NCBI RefSeq assembly: GCF_040054535.1
Contig: NC_090780.1
Location: forward strand, 3,580,001 to 3,644,000
DNA length: 64,000 nucleotides
From: Antennarius striatus
Lineage: Eukaryota; Chordata; Actinopteri; Lophiiformes; Antennariidae
Direction: 5' to 3'
Of the stretch, positions 53,401 to 64,000 are shown one piece after another. The number at the start of each line of letters is the position of its first letter. Within the stretch, counting starts at the first letter, position 1. Under the pieces are notes generated by a model. That model was given only the letters and a program-made list of their open reading frames with translations, was not told where the DNA came from and made no database searches. Made by a program: the position numbers and the translations under genes.

Positions 53401-54884
53401 AAAGCAGTTAAACAATCAGTGTTAGTAATTAAAACAAAGATATAAAGCAAGAGGCGTTACGTGAATGCTTCTGTTATATTCCATAAAGAGGTGATGTGTT
53501 TCTTCTCTTTCAGATTCAACTACAAAATGGACAGATTGATTATAACATAGTATTACAAAATTATTTAGTAGATTTTAATAATTCTAGCTGATCAAAAAGT
53601 TAACTTACATATATGCATTTTCTCAGTTGACCGTTCAAAAGTATCTTTTAAAATATTGCACAAGTTTCTTGTTGCGTTGTTCCTATATTTACAATTAGAA
53701 AAAGAACAAAAATATCTGTATTTGAAACAAGACTGCCACATTCATTAGGCTTTTACAGAGTACCGGCATATACAGTTCTTTCTTACTTGCTCCTTAATTC
53801 CTCATTTTCATTGATCTGCTCTTCCAGTTTTATGCTGAGACTTTCATTTCCAAACTGTGCAGAAAAACATATACAACTGATTCCAATGCAGATATCAAAG
53901 GGTGTTTAAGAACGCTGTTTCTTTATTACGAATAACTTCATATCAAATATGAAAATTAAATTTATGTGTTTACAAAGGGAGAGAAACGCACAAACAAAAT
54001 TGTCATTGCAGCACAAACCTGCAGTTCCTGAAAAGCTTTGCGCAGATTTTCAATGGTTCTTTTGTTTTCCTGTAGTCTCTTGTCCTTTTGAGCAGTGTCA
54101 CAGTCAGCCTGGGCCTTCCAACACTTAATTTTCTCCACTTCATCAAACAACTTGGAATAGAGCTGCCCAGGATTGCAGTTATTCTGGGGGACATTCACAA
54201 TGATAGGGAGTAAACCAACACACTCCAGTATAAACACGTCGTGAAGGTCAGTCTTCAGTTTTGTACATTGACAATGTTACCTCCTCCTTTTCCAGTGGTG
54301 GGACCACCTTCATCTTTGGTAATTCTGTAAAGAATTATTTACCATGAGGTTTATAACAGATAAATGCCCAACTCTAGCTGAAATTATGTAGAGATTGTAG
54401 TTTAATAGAAAATACCTTGTCTGATTGGTTTAGTTGGTGCAACCATGCCTGTGCTGTAGATTGGTACGTTCTGCTCTTTGTCAAAATGCTTGGTATAGGC
54501 CTAGAGGTAAAGCAGTAATGCTATTCTTCTCATGTATTCAGGAAAATGTCTGCCTCTTTTCAACCATACATACATTCATTCATTCATACAATCATTTTAC
54601 AGCAAGGAAAACAATACCCGAAAACTTGTGCACACAATACCTAACAGTCATTTCCAGTAAAGGGTAAAATGGTGATTTATCTGCAGGGTGCATCATTCCT
54701 GAGCTGTAAAGTATTTACTTGTCTTCATTATTCATGCTGGTTAGTTAATCTTACTTACCTGTTGCGATTTATTAATGAAGTCACTGTTTTCAAGGTTTTC
54801 CTGGGGTAAAACAGCGGATACCTGTCCATAATTCAACCTGGGAGGCACTAGCAGTTTGAAATTAAAACTTCGGTCTCTCTCCAT
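47497..54884 (-). CDS. sycp1: Synaptonemal complex protein 1
   Basis: Meiosis-specific transverse filament protein linking homologous chromosome axes. I traced 34 minus-strand coding exons: 54759-54884, 54416-54500, 54281-54324, 54019-54183, 53787-53854, 53609-53682, 53461-53519, 53290-53356, 53060-53133, 52864-52972, 52306-52400, 52039-52223, 51893-51960, 51752-51813, 51167-51283, 50962-51045, 50696-50799, 50487-50604, 50326-50396, 50166-50247, 50023-50085, 49878-49940, 49736-49798, 49546-49650, 49356-49466, 49164-49256, 48999-49073, 48810-48896, 48565-48711, 48282-48335, 48070-48132, 47894-47980, 47737-47781 and 47497-47628. They sum to 3045 nt, 1014 residues (human 976), phases consistent. 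N-terminus LLVPPRLNYGQVSAV, a long Glu/Lys-rich coiled coil with CQHKIADMVALMEKHK and QYDRMVEEK (near-identical in human), and the basic C-terminus AIKRMRDAGWTAV...KEKIFV identify it. A noncoding first exon has its donor at 55766. Confidence 0.96.
53155..53215. repeat. Dispersed repeat fragment in a sycp1 intron
   Basis: The stretch ACCTTATTTAACCAGGTAAG preceded by TTTATTTTA matches a short AT-rich repeat common in fish genomes. Only the fragment is seen and the family is not assigned. Confidence 0.35.
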
Positions 54885-55860
54885 CCTGAAATGAACACAT
54901 GGATGCATTTTATATAATGAATGATAATAATGAAGTATTTTGAGAGTAGTCAGATACGTAAGTTTACTAAAGACACTAATACCACAAAGATTTTTCAGTT
55001 GAAGCCCAAATTATTCATGTAAAACAATCCTTATCCATAAGATAAAAAGACAAACTAGGGTTAGAATAGGAATGAAAGGAATAAGTGAAAATATAATGTA
55101 AATAAAAATATTAATATAAATATAAACATTCTTTTATACATCACTATATTCACGTATAAGTTAGTTGCAGTTTAGGATCTGATAGATAGAAAAGATACAT
55201 TTACGTACATAAATGTATGTAAATAATAATAACAGTAATAATAATACTATAAATGGGATTTTGTCAGCAAATTATTCAGTAAAATCCTAATTCTTAGGCA
55301 TCACCCTCCTAATAAACAGTAAAAGAAAGGAAGACTGTAAACAGTAAAGGGAGTTTCTTCAATCACAGAGGAACACTGAAAATAATGTTTCAGTTTATAA
55401 AACATATAACACACAAAATTAAAGTTATTTGACAAATATATTGACAAATATAGTGCTGGTATACTGAATAATCTTATCAAACTGTGATAGAAACGCTGTG
55501 AACTACAGTCATTAGGTTAATGTACGCTGGTTACCGCCGGTGGAGCGTCACAGAGTAATTAATTTAGACAGACAACATTAACACCGACACAATATTTTTT
55601 TGGGGAAAAAAGTACAAAAAAAAATATTATGAGACAACTTTGTTGTGACATCATTTTTCACAGCTGATCGCTGATATCGATTTAGCCGATTTAGCCGATG
55701 TTTAGGTTAACATGTTAGCTTAGATCTGTAGTTCCGCTACGCAGCACTGGGTGACGTCAACTTACCTGAGCTCTCCAACCAGCTAAACTTCCTCCAACAC
55801 TTCCTACGGAACACAAACAGCTACCCTTCACTGGGATAAGGAATATTCACAATTATTTTT
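54885..55860 (-). promoter_or_regulatory. sycp1 first intron, noncoding exon 1 and promoter area
   Basis: The donor CTCAG|GTAAGTTG at 55766 ends a noncoding exon that spans about 55766-55830 and joins the acceptor at 54885, one base before the ATG. The sequence just upstream (55880-56000) is CpG-rich. No TATA box is evident. The intron itself holds only AT-rich sequence. Confidence 0.5.
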
Positions 55861-56553
55861 TTCCTACAGTTTCCATTCGTCGCCTTGACGGGTAAAACCA
55901 TGCCCGGGTCTCAGCGCCCCCCGCCGGCTAACGGCTGTACTCCTGGTTTCTCCCCAACGCAACCACGCGCGAGCCAGTTCCTCTCGACGCGCGTTCACGT
56001 TTCTGATCGATGTACAGCGTTCACTGTCACGAGCACAAGGCATCCATTATCGGACAGGGACATTTGTCGAATGGCGTTCATGTTTGGTCACAAAGTAAAG
56101 GTGCATAAAAAAATAATTAAAAAAAAAAAAAAGTAAAGGTGCATGAAGTAGCAGTCATTATGATAACATTTAATAAATGAAGTAGATCGCTTTAAAATTT
56201 TTTTAACGATATAATGGTTAAAAGATCACTTTCAGGACCCAGATGATAGCTGCCTTCAGCTTACCAGCTGTGATTTAATCAGTGGAGCTATGAAAGGCCC
56301 AATAAATAGCTGTCCCTCATAATTTATAACATAACACTGGCTAATTGAGCTGGTGTTTTTATTAATACATTTTTAAAAAATGTTGCACTAATATTATCTA
56401 AAATTAAGTGCCATGTAGATCTATTTCCAGTAAAAAACAACCAACTTCACATTAAGATCTGAGGTATAAATAATCTTAAAACTAGGAGAGACTCATGACT
56501 CCCAATATGAATGAATAATATTTCGAATAGATTACAGGATTTGTCACAACTGC

Positions 56554-56930
56554 TGTCAGGACATGAGTTCATTAGGTTATTCTGCTCACTCTAGTCTTTT
56601 TTTTTTTCCCCCTGTTATCAACATTTCCTGTCTCCAGCTTCCTGCATCCCATCAGCTCTTTCCTGTCACCTGTTCTGCTCGTCCAGCTGCAGCTCTTCAT
56701 CTAGTAAACCAGCCGCCGTCTGATCTATTCCTACTTTCCAGTGTTCCTGGTCTCTGTGATTATTGTGCATTGATTCTGCCTGTTTGCCTGATCCCTGTCT
56801 GATGTGTCTGCCTGCTGTTTTGACTACCTGGCTTTTTGACCCTGTTTCTTCAGAATTAAAGTCTAGATTTCGACTTGTGTCCACTCTGGTGCTTTTGGGT
56901 TTTTCCTCCCTGCCGCATTACAATAGTATT
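56554..56930 (+). mobile_element. Possible solo-LTR-like fossil
   Basis: A stretch beginning TGTCAGGACATG, rich in CCTGTCT/TGCCTG motifs, with a poly(A)-like ATTAAAG followed by CACTCTGGTGCTTTTGGG, has the composition of the terminal repeats of teleost LTR retrotransposons (Ty3/gypsy type). No internal genes and no clear target duplication are seen, so it is at most an isolated, old remnant. Confidence 0.3.
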
Positions 56931-57997
56931 GAAAAGTTTTATTCTAATAACGAGGCGTCAGAGCTAGGCATTCGCTCTATTGTTGGAAACACATCTATTT
57001 TAATCAGAAGGATGTTATATATTGTTATATGTTTATATTTCTGATATAATGACATGCATCAGTTTTTTCACGTTGCAATGTTCAGCTGGTCAAAAGTAGT
57101 GTCAGAGGTTTTTCTTCTCTCACTAAACCTTGTCTTTGCAGTGAGGCATTTTATTAATTTTTTGTGTGTGTGTGTGTCTTTTAGGAAGTGACAAAAACCC
57201 AATATGATAAAAATGTCCTGTCAAGTCATTTGATCTATAACATATGTGGTTCAAATAAATTGTAAGAATGCAATCCTGCATGCTTGTTAAAGGGTAAAGG
57301 TCATGACTTTAATAGTTTTAGTGCATCTCTGATGAACTTGTTTTCTCTCTTTGACAGAATATACTGGACTGGCTTCTTGTCAAGTGACAGTTTATTTGAT
57401 TTTCCCACTTGTTCCATATTCAGCAATTTGTAGTCAGTGGCATGTTATGCGAATATGCAAAGCTATGCAAAATAATTTGTTAATGATAATTATCAATTAT
57501 ATAAAATTATCAGAAAACATGCTAAAAGAGCAATGAATGAATGACTAGCTTTGCAGAATACAGTTTTCAAACTGATAACAGCAGTGAGGAACTTTCTACA
57601 GTTTCCAACATTGCACCATGCTGTCAAGCCTGTGCCCTTATAAATACAATATATCGTGACGAACAATGTGGCAGCCAAGGTGAGGAGAACATTGTAATCA
57701 TACACTTTCACAGTGAATGGTTAGGTCCTTTTAAATCATAGTGTCATTCTTTCCTTTATTTTTACAGTGCATTTAGAAGGTTAACATACAATAAATGATA
57801 TGTGGCATAAATTCAGCTGATGGTCATATCATTTACTTTAACAATGACAAAGTCTAGATAAAATTGAATATTCTATCAAGTATTTAAGTTTATTAGAGAT
57901 ATTTTATGTGGATAGATTAATGGAATAACGGGGAAACTGCATGTGTGGTTATGAAGCTACAATTTCTGTGATGGTCTTCAAAAACCAAGTGTTTGGT

Positions 57998-58087
57998 GTA
58001 TATATATATATATATATATACATACATATACTGTGTATATATATATATACATATATACATATATATATATACTGTATGTATATATAC
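57998..58087. repeat. TA-rich microsatellite
   Basis: Imperfect TA tract with TATACATA and TACTGTATATA interruptions, just beyond the slc16a1 stop. Confidence 0.85.
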
Positions 58088-58153
58088 ACACCAGACATAC
58101 TTGAATTGGAAACAAAAACAGTACTATAACTTGATCCAGTACGTTAGACAATA

Positions 58154-61100
58154 TTAGACAGTGTCTTCTGTGTTCCTTGCTCCAGCCACCTCTTTGTCCT
58201 TCTTGGACCTTTGTTCTCTACCTCCCATCCTGGCCCTTCTCTCTTCTTCTTTTTTTTCTTTGTCCAGCAGTCGATAGTTGAGTCCCATACCTAAAAATAG
58301 GAAAACACTGGAGACGATGAGGAGGATCCCGCAGCCCTGGTAGGTGTACTTGTAGTCATGATAGATATCTTTGAATTTTCCTGTCGAGAGAGTATACATG
58401 ACACAGTCAACATTAAACCGTGGTAAACTGCACAGAGACCAATCCAGAGACAGAGAACTGATATACTCACCAAGCAAAGGAGGCCCCAGCAATACAGGAC
58501 CACACTCCACAATTGTGACCAGTCCAACAGCACTGGAGAAGCGCTGGGATCCTACCAAGTCCATCAAGGTTTCAAACAACACTGAGCTCAACCAGCCAAA
58601 AGCAAACCCAAAGAAGATGGCATAAATTACAAAGCCTGAGTATCCTACTGATATTGGGGCAAAAACATGGCAAACACCATTGTACAGCACAGAGGCAGCA
58701 AAGAAATACTGTATTCTAGGCCGGATCCACTTGGTGTTAGCCACAATACCCATTGAGGGCCGGGCAAACATATCAACGAAAGCCAACACAGACAGAAGGA
58801 AAGCGGCCTTCTCTTTTGGGATGTCTTTACTCTTTGCATAATTGCTGAGAAACACAAGTGGTGCAAAGAGACCAAAAAACATGACAATGTTTCCCATGAT
58901 GTAGAGCAAAAAGCCACGGTGCTTGAACAAAGACAGGTCAATGAAACTGTTAATGAGCTGTGTCGCTGTCCTTCTCTCTGTGGACTTCTCTGGTGGCTTA
59001 GGTTTTGGACCTATAGGCCTCATGAGGGAACCAGCAACACAACAGTTGAAGAGCAGGCCACCCAGGATCAAGAAACTTCCTCTCCAGCCAAACTTGTCAA
59101 ATAGCCAGGTGTTAATCGGAGCCAGTGTGGACAGAAAGATTGGACTGCCAGCCATAGCGATTCCATTGGCAATTGGACGCTTTTTGTAGAAGTACTTTCC
59201 AATCATAGTCAGAGCAGGGTTGAGGTTGAAGGCCAATCCCAAACCTTAAACAATACAAAGATGCATGAATATAGTAATATATACAAGTTGAAAAATAATA
59301 ATTTTTGGGATTTCCTGGTGTTTTCTTATTTGAAAAACTCTAGATAAGGATAGATGATTAAGGATAGATGATTCATTATCAACTGAAATAAAATATAGAG
59401 CTAAGTTAAAATTAGGTACCTCCCACCACACCAATACAAAAGTACAGTGCTTGAACAGAGTTGCAGAACGAAGCACAAATAAGGCCCACTCCTGACAAAC
59501 ATCCTCCCAGCATCATAACAGGACGACTCCCATATTTATTAACCAGGACGCTGCTGATGGGACCTGTGGAGCAAAATACAAACAACAAATTGTCATATTG
59601 AAGCTTACCATTCTGTTGATTTTTATTCAGTCAACAATATACAGTTCAATATTTTGCCACCAGAGAGCTCCAGTGCCATGGTTGTGGCACTGGAGGCTCA
59701 GCAAATTCAAATAACTTCTGCAATCATTTTTGTCAGTGCTGCACTGCAGTAGTTGTGTTCTCATGTCAGTTGTAATGAGATCTGTCAGAAAAAAATATAG
59801 GCGAGCTGTACTGAGATGTGTATTTATTTCATTAACATTGCATGTAATGACATTTCAAATGATTAAAATAAAATCATGTTTCTCAGCAAATAGTGGGTGT
59901 AGTATTATCTGTGTTCAGGTGATGGGGTGGAGCATCAGGTGTTTTGAGGGTTAAACACAAAAGATTTTATTCAGTATTAGCACAAGTATTTTTTTTAATT
60001 TATTTTGTTTTGCAATTTTGGACCCCAGTACACAAGTGTTAAGAGAAATAGTGAGTGGATGGTGTAATTGTGAAGTGGTATAAAAATTTATACGCATGTA
60101 GGATTCAACATAAATTCAAGAAAAATGCCCACAACATATAAATAAAGGACTTAAAATACACGTACGTAGGGTTTATGTCTCAAAAAAAAAAAAAATCTCA
60201 ATCTACAATTTCTAACACCCGATATAAATGAATAAGAGGACTCACATGGAGGACTCCTCTGCCTTCCTGCCAAGCCCCTGCACTACCCAATAAACCTAAA
60301 TAGAAACTGACAGTTTTTGTTTAGAGGTTGTCCAGACTCATTTGCCAGCACGGTGCAAGACAAAAGAGTTTTTAAATTGTAATATAGACCGTCGCAATAC
60401 TAGCAATGAGTTCTTTCCTTCTCCTTGCAGGAAGAGTTGCTTGGAATAAAAAAGGTTGGAGACAAACCAATGTAGAATATTATGAATGTAATGAATCAAA
60501 AATTGAAGGAGTAGGGGTACACAGCAGTAGTTATTAATGAACTTCTACTCCTGATGTGCTCAGAATGTCAAACAGTTACTCCGTACTCTCCTGTCATGTA
60601 GCCACAGCACTGACAAACATTTCCTCACTTACTTATTTTCGATTAGAGCAAATCGCATGCTGTCTGTGTATATGTACGAAATGTTTGCATTAATAAAAAA
60701 TGTTAAACAAGCATTTTGAGTCAACCGAGACTCTGATTTGTACAGGTGCGTATCTCGCTTGAGCTATGAAAAAGGGAATAAACCTGAACAAATGTGGTAC
60801 CACGATGCACTGCAAACAAATAAAAATGTGTTAATAATAACATATGTAAAGACAAAGGCTTATTAATAATTGCATGTTCTCACTTTATATCTCAGTGACA
60901 TGTCAGACTGCAGGTAATCTGCTGCTCAACCATGAGCAGCATCCATTCCTTTATGTGGAACATGTAAACTATTGTGAAGCTTAAACTTATAGTTTGATCA
61001 AAAACTGCATGAAATCCAATGGATGCAATCAACACTGATAGTAATAATTACATGGTATTTGTCTTGCAGGCAAATTTATAGCTTGGGAGTTCTTACAAAG

Positions 61101-61668
61101 TTCTTACATTGTAATTTTCCACACTACTGCTACTTTTCTAAAACGTCCTTCCTGTAAAAGCGATGCTTCATCATTTTCTATAATCAAATATTAGATGATA
61201 GAGTAATTGCACTGTTTTTAGAGCAGAATGATCATCTGAGACAAGGAGTGATCCTTTGAAATCTGTTTTCTCTCTATGGTGAATATCACACACATGAATA
61301 GAGCCTTATCATCGTCACATGACCGCCAGGCCTCTGTGACATCACCCGGCGCCTCTCAGCAGCGCAGGAACACAACGAACCTGAGAAGGTCAATGCTGTA
61401 TCATCACAAATAAACACTTTAATAGCGTTCCAGTATCATTTTGTCGCTCACCTCCTCCGTATGTGACTGCCAACATGATTGAGGATATCCAGGACACCTG
61501 GCTGCTGGTCACATTGAAGATCACCTCAATCTCTTTAAAGAAGACAGTGATGGACTTGGGGAAGGCGTAGGAGAAACCAATAGAGATGATGGCGCCGGCT
61601 ACCACCATCCATCCCCAGCCACCCTCCGGAGGCGTGTAGCCTTGAGGACCACCAACGGCGGGTGCCAT
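58154..61668 (-). CDS. slc16a1: Monocarboxylate transporter 1
   Basis: Twelve-pass proton-coupled transporter of lactate, pyruvate and ketone bodies, which needs basigin or embigin for surface delivery. Four minus-strand coding exons, 61452-61668, 59420-59563, 58471-59244 and 58154-58380, total 1362 nt (453 residues) with consistent phases. The N-terminus [20 protein letters not shown] carries the first MCT signature, followed by [12 protein letters not shown] with the TM1 lysine. The second signature [17 protein letters not shown] is in exon 3. TM8 keeps the Asp and Arg of [11 protein letters not shown] that are essential in mammals. The central loop and tail are shorter than in human MCT1 (500 residues). 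The tail is highly charged, ending NTEDTV. The last intron (58381-58470) is 90 nt and open in frame. An acceptor at 61721 suggests an upstream noncoding exon. An slc16a1a/b duplicate is possible in fish. Confidence 0.95.
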
Positions 61669-61721
61669 GTTCACTCACAAAACTCCTCGTCCGTCTCAAC
61701 GCGCTTCACAGATTTGAGGTG

Positions 61722-64000
61722 CTGTGCAGGAGCAAATTAAATAGGAATAGAAGTTACTTATTTATTGTTTTTTCAGTCTTTTTGAATTTTTTTTTAGACA
61801 TCTGGAAAATACAAATCAGAAGAACTTTGTTGGACATTATTGAACACGGTGGTAAATTCAAATGGTTTGAAAGTAAATAATCTGAGCGGTTACGTCAATC
61901 CATTAATGAACATATGAAATTGTAAAGCTTTAATTTAATTCATTGTGAAAACGTGTGTCTGCGTCAAGCCTTTGACTGGGAGACATCTACGGTGTAACCT
62001 GGTATTAAAGATAATCTTGTTGCACATTTGTTTGTAAGGAACCTAAGACATGTGTATCAGTAAATCGGGGCTGCCGAGGACTACAGAGGAGCAGGAAACA
62101 TAGAAATGAGAAAAATACTGCAGAACTGTTGAACCAAAATAATCAGTAAGCCTTGACGTTGCCTCTCTCCTTTCTGCATCACAGTGCCTTCGTAGGAACA
62201 ATGGTTCTAAATAATCCACCATTATCTGCCTGCTTTATATCCTCACCCTCACCAACACACCTGGTTCATCGCCTTCTACATTTATAACAGTCCACTATGT
62301 ATCTTTTTGTTTTAACCAAAGATCCAATATTCTATTTAGTGATTTGCTTAATCATAGTTATAGTTCATGTTATACAAATGTTTTTCCATTCAAAATATAA
62401 TTTCTTCCGACAATCCTAAGTATAGGTTGTTTCATGGTATTTCTCAATGACGATTTTTTTTTTTTTTTCATGAGAATGATGAGATTGCTGCCGGTTTTCA
62501 TCTGATTGATGACTTTTAATTCTGTGTAATGAAAACCCTGTTTTTGTGTGTTTATCCACCAGTAAGTGTTCATCAGCTCTTCTGGACGTTCTCCAAACTG
62601 ACTGTAGCTTGTGCACAGAAGAGATTCATGTTGATCTGTTGTCAGACTGTATAGATCTTTGTCTCCTTCCACCTGTCTTATACCCTCTGACCTGTTTTCT
62701 CTCATATGTCTCATCTTCAGCACCACGCTAGTCTTGTTGGCAGTGGGTCTCTAACATTCCACGCTGTGTAAATTCACCAGCATCCTAGCACATGTTTTGT
62801 ATACTGACTCCAAGTATCTCTGAGTCTTTTTCTAATACCTTGTGTATTTGGGGCGTGACTGGATTTGCTGAACAATATTTCAGTAACTCCATAAGAGTTT
62901 AAGGAAGACTACTCTGCTTTGAATTGCTCTCTGCAAGCATTCACTCACTTCCCGCCTGCTGATCTCCCACAGTCTCATTTAAAAAGTGATGAATAAGAGT
63001 CCAACTTCAGAGTCAAACAACTTAGTGCACTATTTACACAGGGGAGACTATTCGGAGAAAACATCGATCAGACCATGAACACAGGTTGAATTCACACTGC
63101 TCAATAGCTCAGGGCTATAGTGCATGATGATATAGCATTTTTTAGCAAAGGAGGGCTTGGTGTGGTTGATGAATTAGTTTAAGGCTCTGAAAACTTATTG
63201 GATAAGCTGGTTGTGTGGAGACAGTGGTGAATATTTAATGTGTTTAAGAACTTTTGGTATTGAACTGGGATTTTAGATGCTGCTGTGCAGCTGTAAGTGT
63301 GCCTCCTGCATATTTCTCATGCATTTAGCAACAGAGTTAATAAAAAGAACTTACAGTATGTCTCCTCTTTAGTCAAACAGACATTCAACAGTTATATAGG
63401 AACCACTGGGGTGCAAGAATGTTATATTTGCATGTTGACAACATATAAAACGCAAATATGTGCAAATATATTTGTATTACATATTCTGTTTGCTTTTCAT
63501 TTGACCATAAAGAATTTATCAGCGTATGATGAGGACTATATTGACTCCAAGTGCTAACTGATAAATCTGCTCTCTTGAGCTCTCAATTTAACCATCAAGA
63601 GGAAGTGGAATTACTCCTGCTGACTTATTTAGTAAAGAATAATACTAATGACAAGTGCACTGAATTACAAACATTAAGGGAAACGTTTATATTTTATGAA
63701 TATTATATTATAAATATTATATCATATAAAATGAAAGTTGAGGAAAGTTTTTGAAACCGTGCTCATTTGCTTGATATCAATCTGTGCGATGAGAAAACTA
63801 TTTGCCTGCCTTAGCATTAAGACAAACAATACAGAAAAAATGGCCTGATTCTGCCCTGACAGAAAGTAAAATATATAATACCATAATAGTTATTTCGTGT
63901 TTCTCTTTAAATCTTTTATTCATACAAGAATGTATTTCGACTTTGTTTATCTTACTTTTGAGACATATAAAAAGTTAGATTGTTCCAGATTTTACTTCAC
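61722..64000. other. Region upstream of slc16a1, no gene seen
   Basis: No coding exon is recognised on either strand. The first noncoding exon and promoter of slc16a1 should lie in or beyond this stretch. The longest frame (62370-62726, minus, 118 residues) has no recognisable motif. Confidence 0.45.

Larger units (their letters stand above)
55861..58153. other. Intergenic region between sycp1 and slc16a1
   Basis: The left end is a CpG-rich block with GCCCCCCGCCGGCTAACGGC near 55913-55932, probably part of the sycp1 promoter. The rest is AT-rich, with a retroelement-like stretch (56554-56930), a TA-rich tract (57998-58087) and several minus-strand AATAAA motifs, for example 57889-57894, that may end slc16a1. 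No coding exon is recognised. Confidence 0.5.

Noticed and set aside
62370-62726. 118-residue minus-strand frame upstream of slc16a1
   Set aside because: No recognisable motif, no splice context and ordinary AT-rich composition.

Overview
The window is a piece of a teleost (ray-finned fish) nuclear genome, AT-rich, with intron-containing vertebrate genes, short GT-AG introns, many microsatellites and decayed fish transposons. The species cannot be named from this sequence. All gene models below were built by reading codons and splice sites by eye. Coding lengths and intron phases were checked for consistency, and names come from remembered family sequences, not from a search.

Layout, left to right. 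1-4417: no gene seen, repeats and one MITE. 4429-5013 (+): ngf, nerve growth factor. 5014-13425: intergenic, with a very long GT microsatellite, a candidate CTCF site, a Penelope-like relic and an RTE-type LINE end. 13426-21591 (+): tspan2, 8 coding exons with transposons nested in its introns. 24865-28242 (-): mitochondrial glutamate carrier of the SLC25A22 group, 9 coding exons, convergent with tspan2. 28374-34707: mostly repeats and a GC-rich duplicated tract. 34708-36083 (-): tshb, thyrotropin beta, 2 coding exons and a probable noncoding first exon under a TATA box. 38104-44804 (+): sodium-coupled monocarboxylate transporter (slc5a8-like), 15 coding exons. 45980-46951 (+): a small mucin-like type I membrane protein that I do not recognise. 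47497-54884 (-): sycp1, synaptonemal complex protein 1, 34 coding exons. 58154-61668 (-): slc16a1, monocarboxylate transporter 1, 4 coding exons. 61722-64000: no gene seen.

The genes do not form an operon or pathway. They are a vertebrate synteny block: ngf, tspan2, tshb and sycp1 are also neighbours in the human genome (1p13) in this order and relative orientation. Here the carrier gene lies between tspan2 and tshb, and the monocarboxylate transporter and mucin-like genes lie between tshb and sycp1.

I found no convincing previously undescribed biological system. The items most worth a second look are the unrecognised mucin-like gene, a 90-nt slc16a1 intron that keeps the reading frame open, an AAT/ATT inverted triplet repeat against a tspan2 splice acceptor, a palindromic poly(A)-signal pair between tspan2 and the carrier gene, a nested 10/30-bp tandem array in the tshb intron, and an unassigned element with about 115-bp inverted arms.
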